A stretch of DNA of 64,000 bases from Pseudochrobactrum asaccharolyticum. GTDB lineage: Bacteria > Pseudomonadota > Alphaproteobacteria > Rhizobiales > Rhizobiaceae. The position numbers and the translations under genes are program-made. Where the stretch lies: assembly GCF_003314995.1 (NCBI RefSeq), contig NZ_QNRH01000004.1, positions 480,865-544,864 of the forward strand, read 5' to 3'. The notes beneath the pieces were generated by a model. That model was given only the letters and a program-made list of their open reading frames with translations, ran no database searches and had not been told where the DNA came from. This document shows, one piece after another, positions 18,651 to 28,719 of the stretch (within the stretch, counting starts at the first letter, position 1; the number at the start of each line of letters is the position of its first letter).

Positions 18651-20447
18651 TTATGCTGTCGCTTTGGACGGGAACCGTGTGACATTGCTGTTTTCTTCAA
18701 TATCATCGGTCAGCTCTGCCTGTTCAGCCATCAGGCCGCCTGCACGCAGCAGCGAGGCAAAGCGACCGCCCTTGGCTGCGAGTTCATTGAAGCTGCCGCT
18801 TTCAACGATGTGACCTTTATCAAGGAATAGCACCAGATCAGCATTGCGCACGGTGGAAAGACGGTGAGCAATGATAAAGGTTGTGCGGTCAGAACTCAGG
18901 TCATCAATAGCCTGCTTGACCATGCCTTCGGTTTCCACGTCGAGCGCGGAGGTTGCCTCATCGAGCACCAGAATAGGCGCATCTTTAAGGATCGCACGGG
19001 CAATCGCCAGACGCTGACGCTCACCGCCGGAAAGCTGTGAACCACGCTCACCGGCAACCGTGTCATAACCTTCGCTTTTCGCCAGAATAAACTCATGGGC
19101 AGCGGCAGCTTTTGCAGCAGCATGAACTTCTTCATTGGTCGCATCATCCGCACCGATACGGATATTATCCTCAATCGAGCGGTTGAACATACCGGCATCC
19201 TGAAACACCGTTGCCATAGCTTTACGCAGCGACGAGCGGCTGACATTGCGTGTGTCTGTACCGTCAATGGAAATCTGACCGGCAACAGGATCATATACGC
19301 GCTGCAACAGGTTGATCAGTGTGGTCTTACCGGCACCTGTCGGGCCGACAATAGCCACAGTCTGACCAGCCTTGGCTGTAAAGGAAATGTCGTAGATGCC
19401 CTGACCGGAATTGCGGAACTCATAGGTCACTTTGTCGAAGACAACTTCACCCTGCACGTTTTTCAGGTCATTGGCAGCTTCCGGTTCTTCATGGGTTGCC
19501 ACAGCATCTTCCATAGCGAAGAATTCTTCAAGTTTCGCGCGGGAGGAGGCGGTCTGGTTGATGAAGTTGCTGATCTGGTCAAGACGACCGATCATCAGCT
19601 GCGCAAAGCCGATAAAGGTAATCACTTCACCAACGCGCAGCTGGCCTTTTGATACCAGATAGGCACCGATCAGCAGTACAATCACCATGGAAATGGTGGA
19701 GGCCATGCGGTTCAGGCCGCTGGCGAGAGCCCACCAGTTCAGCACCGGACGCTGGGTTTTTTCCAGAGTTGCTGCGTAGTCACGCAGCGCTGAGGCTTCC
19801 GCATTGATACGGTTATAGCTCTGCAGTACGGAAATATTGCTGATTGTATCGCTGATATGCTCAAAGACTTTGTGATGGTGGCGCTCAACGGCTGCCTGAC
19901 CATCTTTGGTTTTCTGAATAACCAGCTGGCCGATCATCACATAAATTGCACCCAGCACCATCAGGACGAGCGTCAGGCGTGCATCCATGCTCAGCGCAGT
20001 CGGGATCAGCACAGCCAGCGCCACAACAGTGGTCAGGTGGTTGCGCATGAATTCCAGCCACAGCGTAAACAGCGTGTCGGTCGCACGGATCAGTGTGTGT
20101 AATGCGTTGGACGTGCCGCGCTGCTGATGCCAAGCTAAGGGCATGGTGATGATACCTTCATAGCTCTTGGTCAGAACACCAAGGCGGCGCTTATGTGCCA
20201 ACCGGTCGGCACCACGGGCGACCAGCACCACGGCGATAATGTTGAACACGCCGAGAGCCGCCCAGAGAGCGAGTGTCGGAATGATCACGGTTTTTTGTGA
20301 AATCGCATCAATGACCCGACCAAAAAGGACAGGCTCAAAAATGGTGATCACGCCAAGCGCAATATTCGCCAGCACGATAAGTGCTGTCGCTGTTCTCTCC
20401 GCAGAGAGATATTGCAGGGATCTCCAGTAAATGCGCACAATAGACAC
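18651..20447 (-). CDS. ndvA: Cyclic beta-1,2-glucan exporter, ABC transporter
   Basis: A 598-residue half-transporter with about six membrane helices (residues 1-300) and an ATPase domain with Walker A GPTGAGKTT, signature LSGGERQR and Walker B ILVLDEATSALD. Whole-length resemblance, for example RADRLAHKRRLGV-like and MPLAWHQQRGTSNALHTLIR segments, is to NdvA/ChvA/Cgt, which exports cyclic glucans to the periplasm and matters for host interaction in rhizobia and Brucella. No glucan synthase gene is nearby. Confidence 0.9.
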   Translation of the reverse strand: MSIVRIYWRSLQYLSAERTATALIVLANIALGVITIFEPVLFGRVIDAISQKTVIIPTLALWAALGVFNIIAVVLVARGADRLAHKRRLGVLTKSYEGIITMPLAWHQQRGTSNALHTLIRATDTLFTLWLEFMRNHLTTVVALAVLIPTALSMDARLTLVLMVLGAIYVMIGQLVIQKTKDGQAAVERHHHKVFEHISDTISNISVLQSYNRINAEASALRDYAATLEKTQRPVLNWWALASGLNRMASTISMVIVLLIGAYLVSKGQLRVGEVITFIGFAQLMIGRLDQISNFINQTASSRAKLEEFFAMEDAVATHEEPEAANDLKNVQGEVVFDKVTYEFRNSGQGIYDISFTAKAGQTVAIVGPTGAGKTTLINLLQRVYDPVAGQISIDGTDTRNVSRSSLRKAMATVFQDAGMFNRSIEDNIRIGADDATNEEVHAAAKAAAAHEFILAKSEGYDTVAGERGSQLSGGERQRLAIARAILKDAPILVLDEATSALDVETEGMVKQAIDDLSSDRTTFIIAHRLSTVRNADLVLFLDKGHIVESGSFNELAAKGGRFASLLRAGGLMAEQAELTDDIEENSNVTRFPSKATA

Positions 20448-20965
20448 GGGCCACTCCGGTATAATGCCTGACCGAATTATATCCGCCAGTCAGATTGCGG
20501 TCAGAAAAACAAATGTTTAGCGGCAGCGGGAACATGATCCTGATTGCCGGAAACTGCAATGAAAATTGGTGTCCATAAGTGGCAATTTAAGTGCGAAACT
20601 GACCATAAATTACAACTATTTGTAACCTACTGTGATAGTTTACAGTAACTGACTGATAAAGCTGAATTTTTGCTTGTGGTCAGGAAATTTAATTGCGTTT
20701 AACAATCGGTGAAAATCCTGTGTTTTTAAGCGTTTGTGGCGATAAATTCCTGCATTGAATCAAAAACTGTGTGTTTGTCGGTTTTACTTGCAGGCAGGAC
20801 ACGCTGTTACAGAAAAGATGTTCTGCACGGTTGTAATGTCATCTAATGTTTCCATTTGGCGACGAAATGCTCTAGGAGCTTATTTCAGATTATACAGGCT
20901 GTATGGCTGGCATCAGATTTTGCCGCTGTGATGTGCCTCTCGAATTTTAGCGGAATTAAATAAAT
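20448..20965. other. Divergent promoter region, ndvA and rluC
   Basis: The 518-base gap between divergent genes holds no likely gene. Two short inverted repeats lie next to each other: TTACAA-ctat-TTGTAA (20610-20625) and TACTGT with ACAGTA (20628-20647). They could be regulator sites for ndvA, whose start is at 20447. Confidence 0.4.
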
Positions 20966-21949
20966 ATGGCTGGCGTAGAACTTAAAACTGTAGATGCAGA
21001 CGAAACAGGCATGCGCCTTGATCGCTGGTTTAAAATCCATTTTCCGGGGCTTGGCTTCGGACATTTGCAGAAATTGCTGCGTTCCGGCCAGATCCGTGTC
21101 GATGGTGGCCGTGTGAAAGCGGACAGCCGCTTGCAGGTCGGTCAGTCTGTGCGTATTCCGCCGCTTGGCCTTGATGAAAAAGAAGATAATACGCCGCTGA
21201 CCGGTAAGACTATCCGTAATCAGAATGATGGTGATGTTCTCAAGAAAATGCTGATTTTTGAGAATGAGAAAGTCTATGTGTTCAATAAGCCTTCCGGTCT
21301 GGCCGTGCAGGGTGGTTCCGGCGTGGTGCGCAGTGTCGATTCGATGCTGGAAGCATGGCGCAATAAAAAAGGCGAAAAACCGCGTCTGGTACATCGTCTT
21401 GACCGTGATACATCCGGTGTTCTGGTAGTGGCGAAAACCCGTGGTGCTGCACAGGCGCTGACCAAGGCATTCCGTGAGCGCGATACCAAGAAGACCTATT
21501 GGGCTCTGGTTAAAGGTGTGCCGCGCAAGCGTGAGAATAAAATCTCCACATGGCTGGTGAAAGACAGCACACCGGATGGCGACCGTATGCGCGTTTGCCA
21601 GCATGGTGAGCCGGATTCCGATCACGCGGTATCATTCTATCGTGTGCTGGAAACAGCCGGTCAGAACCTGTCATGGCTGGAGATGGAGCCTTACACCGGC
21701 CGTACCCACCAGTTGCGTGTGCATGCGCTGCATATCGGGCACCCGATCATTGGTGATCCGAAGTATTTTGAAGCTGATATCAACTGGGATTTCCCAGGCG
21801 GCGTTCAGAACCGTTTGCATCTTCATGCGCGTCGTATCCGTATTCCTAATCCGGGTGGCGGCATGATTGATGTTTCTGCACCAATTCCGCCGCATATGGT
21901 GCAGTCGTGGAACCTGCTTGGTTTCGACGCGGATGCTGAACAGGACTGA
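20966..21949 (+). CDS. rluC: 23S rRNA pseudouridine synthase, RluC/RluD family
   Basis: Converts specific uridines of 23S rRNA to pseudouridine. The 327-residue product has an S4 RNA-binding domain (about 15-75) and the catalytic motif HRLDRDTSG with D146 as the expected nucleophile. GRTHQLRVH near residue 248 is another family block. RluC is the best guess; the exact target uridines cannot be read from sequence. Confidence 0.88.
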   Translation: MAGVELKTVDADETGMRLDRWFKIHFPGLGFGHLQKLLRSGQIRVDGGRVKADSRLQVGQSVRIPPLGLDEKEDNTPLTGKTIRNQNDGDVLKKMLIFENEKVYVFNKPSGLAVQGGSGVVRSVDSMLEAWRNKKGEKPRLVHRLDRDTSGVLVVAKTRGAAQALTKAFRERDTKKTYWALVKGVPRKRENKISTWLVKDSTPDGDRMRVCQHGEPDSDHAVSFYRVLETAGQNLSWLEMEPYTGRTHQLRVHALHIGHPIIGDPKYFEADINWDFPGGVQNRLHLHARRIRIPNPGGGMIDVSAPIPPHMVQSWNLLGFDADAEQD

Positions 21950-22012
21950 GAAAGCTAAGCTTCAATAACAGAGCCGGTAAACCGGCCGGATTGCGCTTGA
22001 TACGGGGATGAA

Positions 22013-23032
22013 ATGGGTAAGGTCGCAGGGAACGCAGTGCCGGTAACGGCGCAGGTGGCAACAGGGTATGAGCGCCGCGCAACCATTGATACAATGGGCG
22101 TGGCGCTGATGTTATTCATCTGTGTGAGTTGGGGGATGAATCAGGTTGCTATTAAAATCGGCAATCAGGGCTTCAATCCGATGTATATGGCGGCGGCGCG
22201 TTCTTTTGTTGGTGGCCTGCTGGTTTTTCTCTGGTGTCAGTATCGCGGCATCACCTTGTTTCAGCGTGATAAAACGCTGATACCAGGGCTGGCGATTGGT
22301 CTTCTGTTCGGTCTCGAATTTGTGCTGATTTTTGCCGGACTGGATTTTACCAGTGCGGGGCGTTCGACGCTGATGATCAATACAATGCCGTTCTGGGTGG
22401 CGATCGGGGCGCATTTTCTGCTCGGAGAGCGTATTCGCCCGCTGACGATTGTGGGGATGATTATCGCCTTTGGCGGCGTGGTGCTGGTTCTGTCCGATGA
22501 ATTATCCATGCCGGGCGAGAATGCGATCTATGGCGATCTGCTTTGCCTTGTGGCCAGTATTTTCTGGGCAGCGACAACGCTGGTGATCAAGAAGACCACA
22601 CTGAGTGACGCAGCACCGGAAAAGACATTGCTCTATCAGCTGGTTATTGCCGCTATCGTGCCGATTGCTTTTGGCCCGCTGATGGGCGACGTGGTGCGCA
22701 ATCCGACGATACTGACTTATGTTGCCTTCATCTTTCAGGCGGCCTTTATTGTTGCCTTTACCTATCCACTGTGGTTCTGGATGATCCGCCGCTATCCGGC
22801 TTCGGCGCTTTCAAATTTCGCTCTGCTTATTCCGGCTTTCGGCGTTATTATGAGTGGCTTGGTGCTTGGCGAGCCGATGAGCTGGAAATTATTCGCGGCA
22901 CTAGGTCTGATCGCGGGCGGATTATTCATTGCCAATTATGCGCAACGTATTGCAGTGCGAAAAGCTGCACAGCAATTTGATGCGCAAAATGCCGAGCTGG
23001 CAAAAACATTGCAGGAAAAAGCGACAACATGA
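22013..23032 (+). CDS. EamA/DMT-family transporter
   Basis: A 339-residue inner-membrane protein with about ten hydrophobic helices in two EamA repeats, a drug/metabolite transporter fold; substrate unknown. GGGGATGAA precedes the ATG. The hydrophilic N-terminus (about 28 residues) is longer than usual, so an internal ATG at residue 28 is possible. The stop overlaps the following HAD gene by four bases, indicating co-expression. Confidence 0.85.
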   Translation: MGKVAGNAVPVTAQVATGYERRATIDTMGVALMLFICVSWGMNQVAIKIGNQGFNPMYMAAARSFVGGLLVFLWCQYRGITLFQRDKTLIPGLAIGLLFGLEFVLIFAGLDFTSAGRSTLMINTMPFWVAIGAHFLLGERIRPLTIVGMIIAFGGVVLVLSDELSMPGENAIYGDLLCLVASIFWAATTLVIKKTTLSDAAPEKTLLYQLVIAAIVPIAFGPLMGDVVRNPTILTYVAFIFQAAFIVAFTYPLWFWMIRRYPASALSNFALLIPAFGVIMSGLVLGEPMSWKLFAALGLIAGGLFIANYAQRIAVRKAAQQFDAQNAELAKTLQEKATT

Positions 23033-23682
23033 AACTGGTGCTGTTTGATTGTGACGGAACGCTGGTCAATAGCGGCGGCGTGATTCACCGGTGTATGGCT
23101 GAGACTTTTGCCAATGCGGGTTTGCGTATTCCGGAACTCAATGAAACACAGGAAATAATCGGGCTGACGCTTAATCTGGCGATTTCTCAGGTCTCCGGCA
23201 TTCCGATGGGTGCTGAGGTCGATCATCTGACCGAGCAATATAAGCTGCAATTTCGCAAAATCCGGCTGGAAGCGGATTTTGATGAACCTTTGTATGATGG
23301 TATTGCGGATTTAATTGACGGTTTGGCGCAGCAAGATGATATTTTGCTGGGTATGGTCACAGGCAAATCCCGTCGTGGTGTGGTCTCGGTGATGGAGCGC
23401 CATGGCTTTGAACCGCATTTTCTTGTATCACGTTGCGCAGATGATTGCCCGTCCAAGCCGCATCCGGCAATGGTGCTGGAATGTTGCCACGAGACGGGTT
23501 GCGATGTGTCGCAGACCTTTGTAATCGGTGACACGACTTACGATATGATGATGGCAGGCAGCGCCGGTGCCACCGCAATTGGTGTGAACTGGGGCTATCA
23601 TAAGCCTGAGAGATTGAGTGAAGCGGGTGCCAGTGCGATTTTGCATCATCCGTCGGATTTGTTGGTTCAGCTTGCCCGCTGA
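23029..23682 (+). CDS. HAD-superfamily phosphatase, Gph-like
   Basis: A 217-residue haloacid dehalogenase hydrolase. Motif I is FDCDGTLVNS (nucleophile D8), motif II lies in MVTGKSRRG, motif III is the lysine in PSKPHP, and motif IV is IGDTTYDMMMA. A helical cap lies between motifs I and II. It resembles phosphoglycolate phosphatase-like enzymes, but the substrate is unknown. It overlaps the upstream transporter and lies 41 bases before the ATP12 gene. Confidence 0.85.
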   Translation: MKLVLFDCDGTLVNSGGVIHRCMAETFANAGLRIPELNETQEIIGLTLNLAISQVSGIPMGAEVDHLTEQYKLQFRKIRLEADFDEPLYDGIADLIDGLAQQDDILLGMVTGKSRRGVVSVMERHGFEPHFLVSRCADDCPSKPHPAMVLECCHETGCDVSQTFVIGDTTYDMMMAGSAGATAIGVNWGYHKPERLSEAGASAILHHPSDLLVQLAR

Positions 23683-23723
23683 TTATGCGGAAGAGTTTTG
23701 AGCCGGAATATTTAGGAAATTTT

Positions 23724-24536
23724 ATGCGCAATATTCTTGAAGATATCGAACAGGCGCGGCTCGATCATGAATCGATGCTGTCTGATCCTGATCCGGTTAT
23801 CCGGGCACAGAAACAGATGCTGACACCGCTGCCAAAGCGTTTTTACAAGGATGTATCAGTAGGTGCCTATGAAGCGAGCGGCTTTGCCGTACTGTTAGAC
23901 GGTAAGCTGGTGAATACGCCGCTGCGTAACAAACTGGTGGTGCCGACTGAGGCTGCCGCACAAATTTTGGCAGATGAATTCGCCCGTCAGGATACACATA
24001 TTGATCCGAAGGATATGCCGGCTACGCGTCTGGTGAATACGGCAATTGATGGTGTGGCGGCAGAAATGCAGGCGGTGCAGGAAGAAATTCTGCGTTTCGC
24101 CGGTACTGATCTGCTGTGCTACCGTGCAGACAGTCCGAAGGAACTGGTTGAGCGTCAGCGCGAAAACTGGGATCCGCTGCTGGATTGGGCGGCAACACTT
24201 GGCGCTAATTTTGAAGTGACCGAAGGGCTGATGCATATCGCGCAGCCGCGTGAAGCACTGGCCGCCTTTGGTGCGCATCTGCGTATGGTGACAGACCCGA
24301 TTGCACTCGCCACATTGCATGTGATGACAACGCTGTGCGGTTCGGCTGTAACCGGTCTGGCGCTGTTTAAAGGTGCCGTTGATCTGGATGCCGCATGGAA
24401 AGCTGCCCATGTCGATGAAGACTGGACAATTGAACAGTGGGGCGAGGATGAAGAGGCGCAGGCACGCCGTGCATGGCGCGAGAAGGAAATCCGCGCTGCT
24501 GTTATGATCGCCAAAGCGCTGTATAACACGCCTTGA
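23724..24536 (+). CDS. ATP12-family F1-ATPase assembly chaperone
   Basis: ATP12 proteins bind the ATP synthase alpha subunit during F1 assembly in mitochondria and Alphaproteobacteria. From the ATG at 23724 (270 residues, with TTAGGAA before it) the product shows LPKRFYKDVSVG, a VLLDGKLVNTPL segment and a C-terminal EEAQARRAWREKEIRAAVM. An upstream in-frame ATG at 23685 has a poorer ribosome site. No atp genes are near. An intrinsic terminator follows. Confidence 0.9.
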   Translation: MRNILEDIEQARLDHESMLSDPDPVIRAQKQMLTPLPKRFYKDVSVGAYEASGFAVLLDGKLVNTPLRNKLVVPTEAAAQILADEFARQDTHIDPKDMPATRLVNTAIDGVAAEMQAVQEEILRFAGTDLLCYRADSPKELVERQRENWDPLLDWAATLGANFEVTEGLMHIAQPREALAAFGAHLRMVTDPIALATLHVMTTLCGSAVTGLALFKGAVDLDAAWKAAHVDEDWTIEQWGEDEEAQARRAWREKEIRAAVMIAKALYNTP

Positions 24537-24548
24537 AAACATTAAAAG

Positions 24549-24582
24549 AAAGCCGCTTCAGTATTTTCTGAAGCGGCTTTTT
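24549..24582 (+). terminator. Intrinsic terminator after the ATP12 gene
   Basis: A perfect 13-bp stem pairs AAAGCCGCTTCAG (24549-24561) with CTGAAGCGGCTTT (24568-24580), followed by TT. It ends the DMT-HAD-ATP12 transcript. Confidence 0.85.
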
Positions 24583-24654
24583 ATTATGTGAAATATAAAA
24601 TAACCAGTGCCTTACATGGATTGCCTGGTAATTAGATTCACTTGGAATTTTGCA

Positions 24655-24681
24655 ATAAAAAACCCCGCTATTGGCGGGGTT
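24655..24681 (-). terminator. Intrinsic terminator after glnA
   Basis: On (-) the stem AACCCCGC/GCGGGGTT (24661-24681) with a five-base loop is followed by a T-run (the A-run at 24656-24660 on +). It lies just downstream of the glnA stop. Confidence 0.85.
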
Positions 24682-24698
24682 CTTTTTCTGCTGGAAAC

Positions 24699-26108
24699 TT
24701 AGCAGGAATAGTACATGTCGAATTCGATCGGATGCGGAGCCATTTCAAAGCGCATGACTTCCTGCATTTTCAGCTCAATGAAGCTGTCGATCTGATCGTC
24801 GCTGAACACATCGCCTGCTTTAAGGAAGGCGCGGTCTTTGTCGAGGCTCTGCAGCGCTTCACGCAAGCTACCGCAAACAGTCGGGATTTTTTTCAGTTCT
24901 TTAGCTGGCAGATCATAGAGATCTTTATCCATTGCCTGACCCGGATGGATCTTGTTCTTGATGCCGTCAAGACCGGCCATCAGGATAGCGGCAAAGCAGT
25001 AGTAAGGGTTTGCTGTCGGATCCGGGAAGCGGACTTCCAGACGTTTTGCTTTTGGCGAATTGCCAAGCGGAATGCGGCAGGAAGCTGAACGGTTACGGGC
25101 GGAATAGGCCAGCAGAACAGGTGCTTCATAGCCCGGAACCAGACGCTTATAGGAGTTGGTTGACGGGTTGCAGAAGGCATTCAGTGCTTTGGCATGTTTG
25201 ATCACGCCGCCGATGAAGAACAGGCAGCTTTCCGACAGACCGGCATATTCGTTACCGGCGAAAGTTGGTTTGCCGTCTTTCCAGATGGAGACGTGAACAT
25301 GCATACCCGAGCCGTTGTCGCCGAAGATCGGCTTAGGCATGAAGGTTGCAGTTTTGCCATAGGCGTTTGCAGTCTGGTGAACCACGTATTTGAAGAGCTG
25401 CATCTTGTCGGCATTGGCGACGAGTGTGTCGAATTTAACGCCGAGTTCATGCTGGGCAGCAGCAACTTCATGGTGATGCTTTTCAACAGTTACGCCCATT
25501 TCGGACAGTACTGTGAGCATTTCCGAGCGCATATCCTGACAGCTATCGATTGGAGGTACAGGGAAATAACCACCTTTTACGCGCGGGCGGTGGCCCATAT
25601 TGCCGGTTTCGTAATCGGTGTCATCATTCGATGGCAGCTCATTGGAATCCAGCTTGAAGCCTGTGTTGTAAGGATCGTTCTTATATTTCACATCGTCGAA
25701 GATGAAGAATTCAGCTTCAGGGCCGATGAAAACAGTATCGCCGATACCGAGTGATTTCACATAGGCTTCTGCTTTTTTGGCAGTGCCGCGCGGATCGCGG
25801 TTGTAGGTCTCACCGGTAACCGGATCAAGAATGTCGCAGAGCAGAACCAGTGTGGAAGCTGCAAAGAACGGATCCATATGCGCAGAAGCCGGATCCGGCA
25901 TCAGAACCATGTCGGATTCATTGATGGCTTTCCAGCCGCCGATGGAGGATGCGTCGAACATCACGCCGTCAGCAAACATTTCTTCATCAACCATACCCAC
26001 ATCCATAGTGACGTGGTGCAGCTTGCCTTTAGGATCGGTAAAGCGCAGGTCAACGAATTTAACGTCGTTGTCAGAGATCAGTTTCAGAATATCGTGAGCA
26101 GTCGTCAT
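24699..26108 (-). CDS. glnA: Glutamine synthetase, type I
   Basis: Makes glutamine from glutamate, ammonia and ATP as a dodecamer. The 469-residue product has the metal and substrate motifs [21 protein letters not shown] and [10 protein letters not shown]398 in KDLYDLP is the expected adenylylation site, so GlnE-type control is likely. glnB lies 171 bases upstream on the same strand, separated by a palindromic repeat. Confidence 0.98.
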   Translation of the reverse strand: MTTAHDILKLISDNDVKFVDLRFTDPKGKLHHVTMDVGMVDEEMFADGVMFDASSIGGWKAINESDMVLMPDPASAHMDPFFAASTLVLLCDILDPVTGETYNRDPRGTAKKAEAYVKSLGIGDTVFIGPEAEFFIFDDVKYKNDPYNTGFKLDSNELPSNDDTDYETGNMGHRPRVKGGYFPVPPIDSCQDMRSEMLTVLSEMGVTVEKHHHEVAAAQHELGVKFDTLVANADKMQLFKYVVHQTANAYGKTATFMPKPIFGDNGSGMHVHVSIWKDGKPTFAGNEYAGLSESCLFFIGGVIKHAKALNAFCNPSTNSYKRLVPGYEAPVLLAYSARNRSASCRIPLGNSPKAKRLEVRFPDPTANPYYCFAAILMAGLDGIKNKIHPGQAMDKDLYDLPAKELKKIPTVCGSLREALQSLDKDRAFLKAGDVFSDDQIDSFIELKMQEVMRFEMAPHPIEFDMYYSC

Positions 26109-26175
26109 ATGCGTGTTTCCTATTGAACGACGTTAAGCAGATTGTGTCTGGCCGGAAAACCGGCGAAATTTATAA

Positions 26176-26279
26176 GGTCAGAGCATTTTCATTTTATTTT
26201 CAAATATAGAAAATGCTCTATCTATTTGTTTCTACGCGTATCTTATCCGAAAACCGTTTCACACTTTTACGCGTACGCT
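26176..26279. repeat. Hyphomicrobiales-type palindromic repeat, glnB-glnA
   Basis: AGAGCATTTTC and GAAAATGCTCT form a palindrome (26181-26220). The sequence then runs into a conserved tail containing CGTATCTTATCCGAAAACCG and TTTCACACTTTTACGCG. The same tail style occurs near 26700 and 38670 here, and this kind of element is common between genes in the order. Confidence 0.7.
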
Positions 26280-26746
<467 letters not shown>

Positions 26747-27047
26747 TCCGATATTACACACGTGTTGAATGACTATAAGCATAAATCATGCCAAAGTGTT
26801 GATCTGGTGTGAAATAAAGTGAGAATTTTGTATTTTTAGCAGTGCTAGTCCGGTGCTCTTAATCGCTGCTGCTATTAAGTCATTGATACAATTGAATATG
26901 GCTCGTTTTAATAAAATGCGATCAATCCTAAATGTTCAAATATTTGTGTTTTAGATATGCTTATTTTTTAAACATTCATCTGGCGAAGCCGCATATGGTG
27001 TGAGATTAAGCGGGCAAGATTTTGTTTCTGATTAATATTTATTCAAG
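26747..27047. other. AT-rich gap, glnB to nnr
   Basis: No open frame with a ribosome site and no recognisable RNA. It is noticeably AT-rich and should hold the divergent promoters of glnB and nnr, but I could not define them. Confidence 0.35.
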
Positions 27048-27066
27048 CTGCCTAAATATTAGGCAG
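27048..27066. promoter_or_regulatory. Perfect inverted repeat before nnr
   Basis: CTGCCTAA-ata-TTAGGCAG is a perfect 8-bp inverted repeat ending 31 bases before the nnr ATG. It looks like an operator for a dimeric regulator or a leader hairpin; no T-run follows. Confidence 0.45.
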
Positions 27067-27097
27067 TTGCCTTGAGATTGGCTTGTGAGGGGTAATC

Positions 27098-28597
27098 ATG
27101 GAGCTGTTAACGCCGGATCAGATGTCTCGTGCTGATCAGCTGACGATTGCAGCTGGTACAGACAGTTATGCGCTGATGTGTAATGCGGGCGAGGCGGTTT
27201 ATCAGCAAGCCAGCAGCTTTTGGCCGGATGCTCTGCGGATTGCCGTTCTCTGCGGGCATGGCAATAATGGCGGTGATGGTTATGTTGTCGCCCGACACTA
27301 CCGGCAGGGTGGCAAGCATGTTTATTGCTTTAGTGATTTACCTCCGTACGATATTACTGATGCGTGGCAAGCACAGCATGCCTACACCACAGAGGGGGGT
27401 GAAATACTGCCTTTGTCGGTATTCGATCCAAAGCAATTTGATCTGGTGATTGATGCTTTTTACGGTGCCGGATTGTCACGCAATATTACGGGTGAGATTG
27501 CGGACTGTATTAATCAGCTCAATCAATCCGGTACGCCGGTTTGTGCAGTCGATTTGCCCAGCGGTATTTCAGGTGACAGCGGACAAATCATGGGAACAGC
27601 TGTTAAGGCCGACCTGACAGTCAGCTTTTTCCGCAAAAAGCCCGGCCATTTGTTGCAGCCGGGGCGGGAGCATTGCGGCTGGCTCAGCCTTTATAATATT
27701 GGCATTGAAACTTCCGTTTTGCAGGACATTCATCCGCAGCTTTATGAAAACGATACTGAACTATGGGAAAAGCTGCTGCCTTGGGCTGATGTGAACAGTC
27801 ATAAATTCAGTCGCGGGCATGTGGCTGTGTTCTCAGGCGGGTTGACGGCTACAGGTGCAGCACGGCTGAGTGCGGCGGCGGCTGCGCGTGCAGGTGCAGG
27901 ACTGGTAACTGTTATTGCGCCTGATGAAGCTCTGCCTGTACATGCTGCACAACTGACGAGTGTGATGTTGCGACCATTGCAGGATGATGCAACTGTGGTG
28001 GAGTTTTTCAAGCAACGTCAAGTGCGGGCAGCCGTTCTGGGCCCTGCATTTGGCGATTTACAACGCGCATCTGAGCTTACCTTGTCAATGTTGCAAAGTG
28101 GTGATCTTGGCGCGCTGGTGCTGGACGCGGACGGTTTGACTGCGTTTAAAGATCAGCCACAAAGATTATTTGATGCTGCAAAAACCTCTAAACCTTCACT
28201 GATCGTCACGCCGCATGAGGGGGAGTTTCACCGCTTGTTCGGCGCTGTTGTGAATATGCAGGCCGATAAAGTCACCCGTGCGAGACAGGCTTCCTCTCTG
28301 AGCAATGCTGTGGTGATTTACAAGGGCGCAGATACAGTGATTGCAGCACCGGATGGCCGTGCTGCGATTAACATCAATGGCAATGCATTGCTGGCTACGG
28401 CCGGTTCCGGCGATGTGCTGACCGGTATTATTGCCAGCTTGTCGGCGCAGGGAATGCCAGCATTTGAAGCGGCATGTGCCGCTGTCTGGATTCATGCGGA
28501 AACGGCGAATTATTATGCGGAAGCCGCACCAAAGGGCATGATTGCCGAGGATATGCCAGCATTGATACCTCAAATCTGGGCGCGTTTAGCTGATTAG
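27098..28597 (+). CDS. nnr: Bifunctional NAD(P)HX epimerase/dehydratase
   Basis: Repairs hydrated NADH and NADPH. The 499-residue product joins an N-terminal YjeF epimerase domain (about 1-210, with GHGNNGGDGYVVARHY and VDLPSGISGDSG) to a C-terminal ribokinase-like dehydratase (about 240-495, with TPHEGEFHRLFG and ATAGSGDVLTGIIASL). Both domains look intact. It converges on uvrA. Confidence 0.95.
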   Translation: MELLTPDQMSRADQLTIAAGTDSYALMCNAGEAVYQQASSFWPDALRIAVLCGHGNNGGDGYVVARHYRQGGKHVYCFSDLPPYDITDAWQAQHAYTTEGGEILPLSVFDPKQFDLVIDAFYGAGLSRNITGEIADCINQLNQSGTPVCAVDLPSGISGDSGQIMGTAVKADLTVSFFRKKPGHLLQPGREHCGWLSLYNIGIETSVLQDIHPQLYENDTELWEKLLPWADVNSHKFSRGHVAVFSGGLTATGAARLSAAAAARAGAGLVTVIAPDEALPVHAAQLTSVMLRPLQDDATVVEFFKQRQVRAAVLGPAFGDLQRASELTLSMLQSGDLGALVLDADGLTAFKDQPQRLFDAAKTSKPSLIVTPHEGEFHRLFGAVVNMQADKVTRARQASSLSNAVVIYKGADTVIAAPDGRAAININGNALLATAGSGDVLTGIIASLSAQGMPAFEAACAAVWIHAETANYYAEAAPKGMIAEDMPALIPQIWARLAD

Positions 28598-28663
28598 CAC
28601 CTGATTTTTTGGGGAGACTGCAGAGGTGTTGTCGACCCCGCTTCTATTCCTGCGTTTCTAATA

Positions 28664-28697
28664 AAAACGCCGCGTAAATTGTTACGCGGCGTTTTCG
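28664..28697 (+). terminator. Bidirectional terminator between nnr and uvrA
   Basis: A perfect 14-bp stem pairs AAAACGCCGCGTAA (28664-28677) with TTACGCGGCGTTTT (28682-28695) around ATTG, with A and T runs at either end, so it can end both convergent transcripts. Confidence 0.88.
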
Positions 28698-28719
28698 TAT
28701 GCATGTATTGCGCTGCCTT

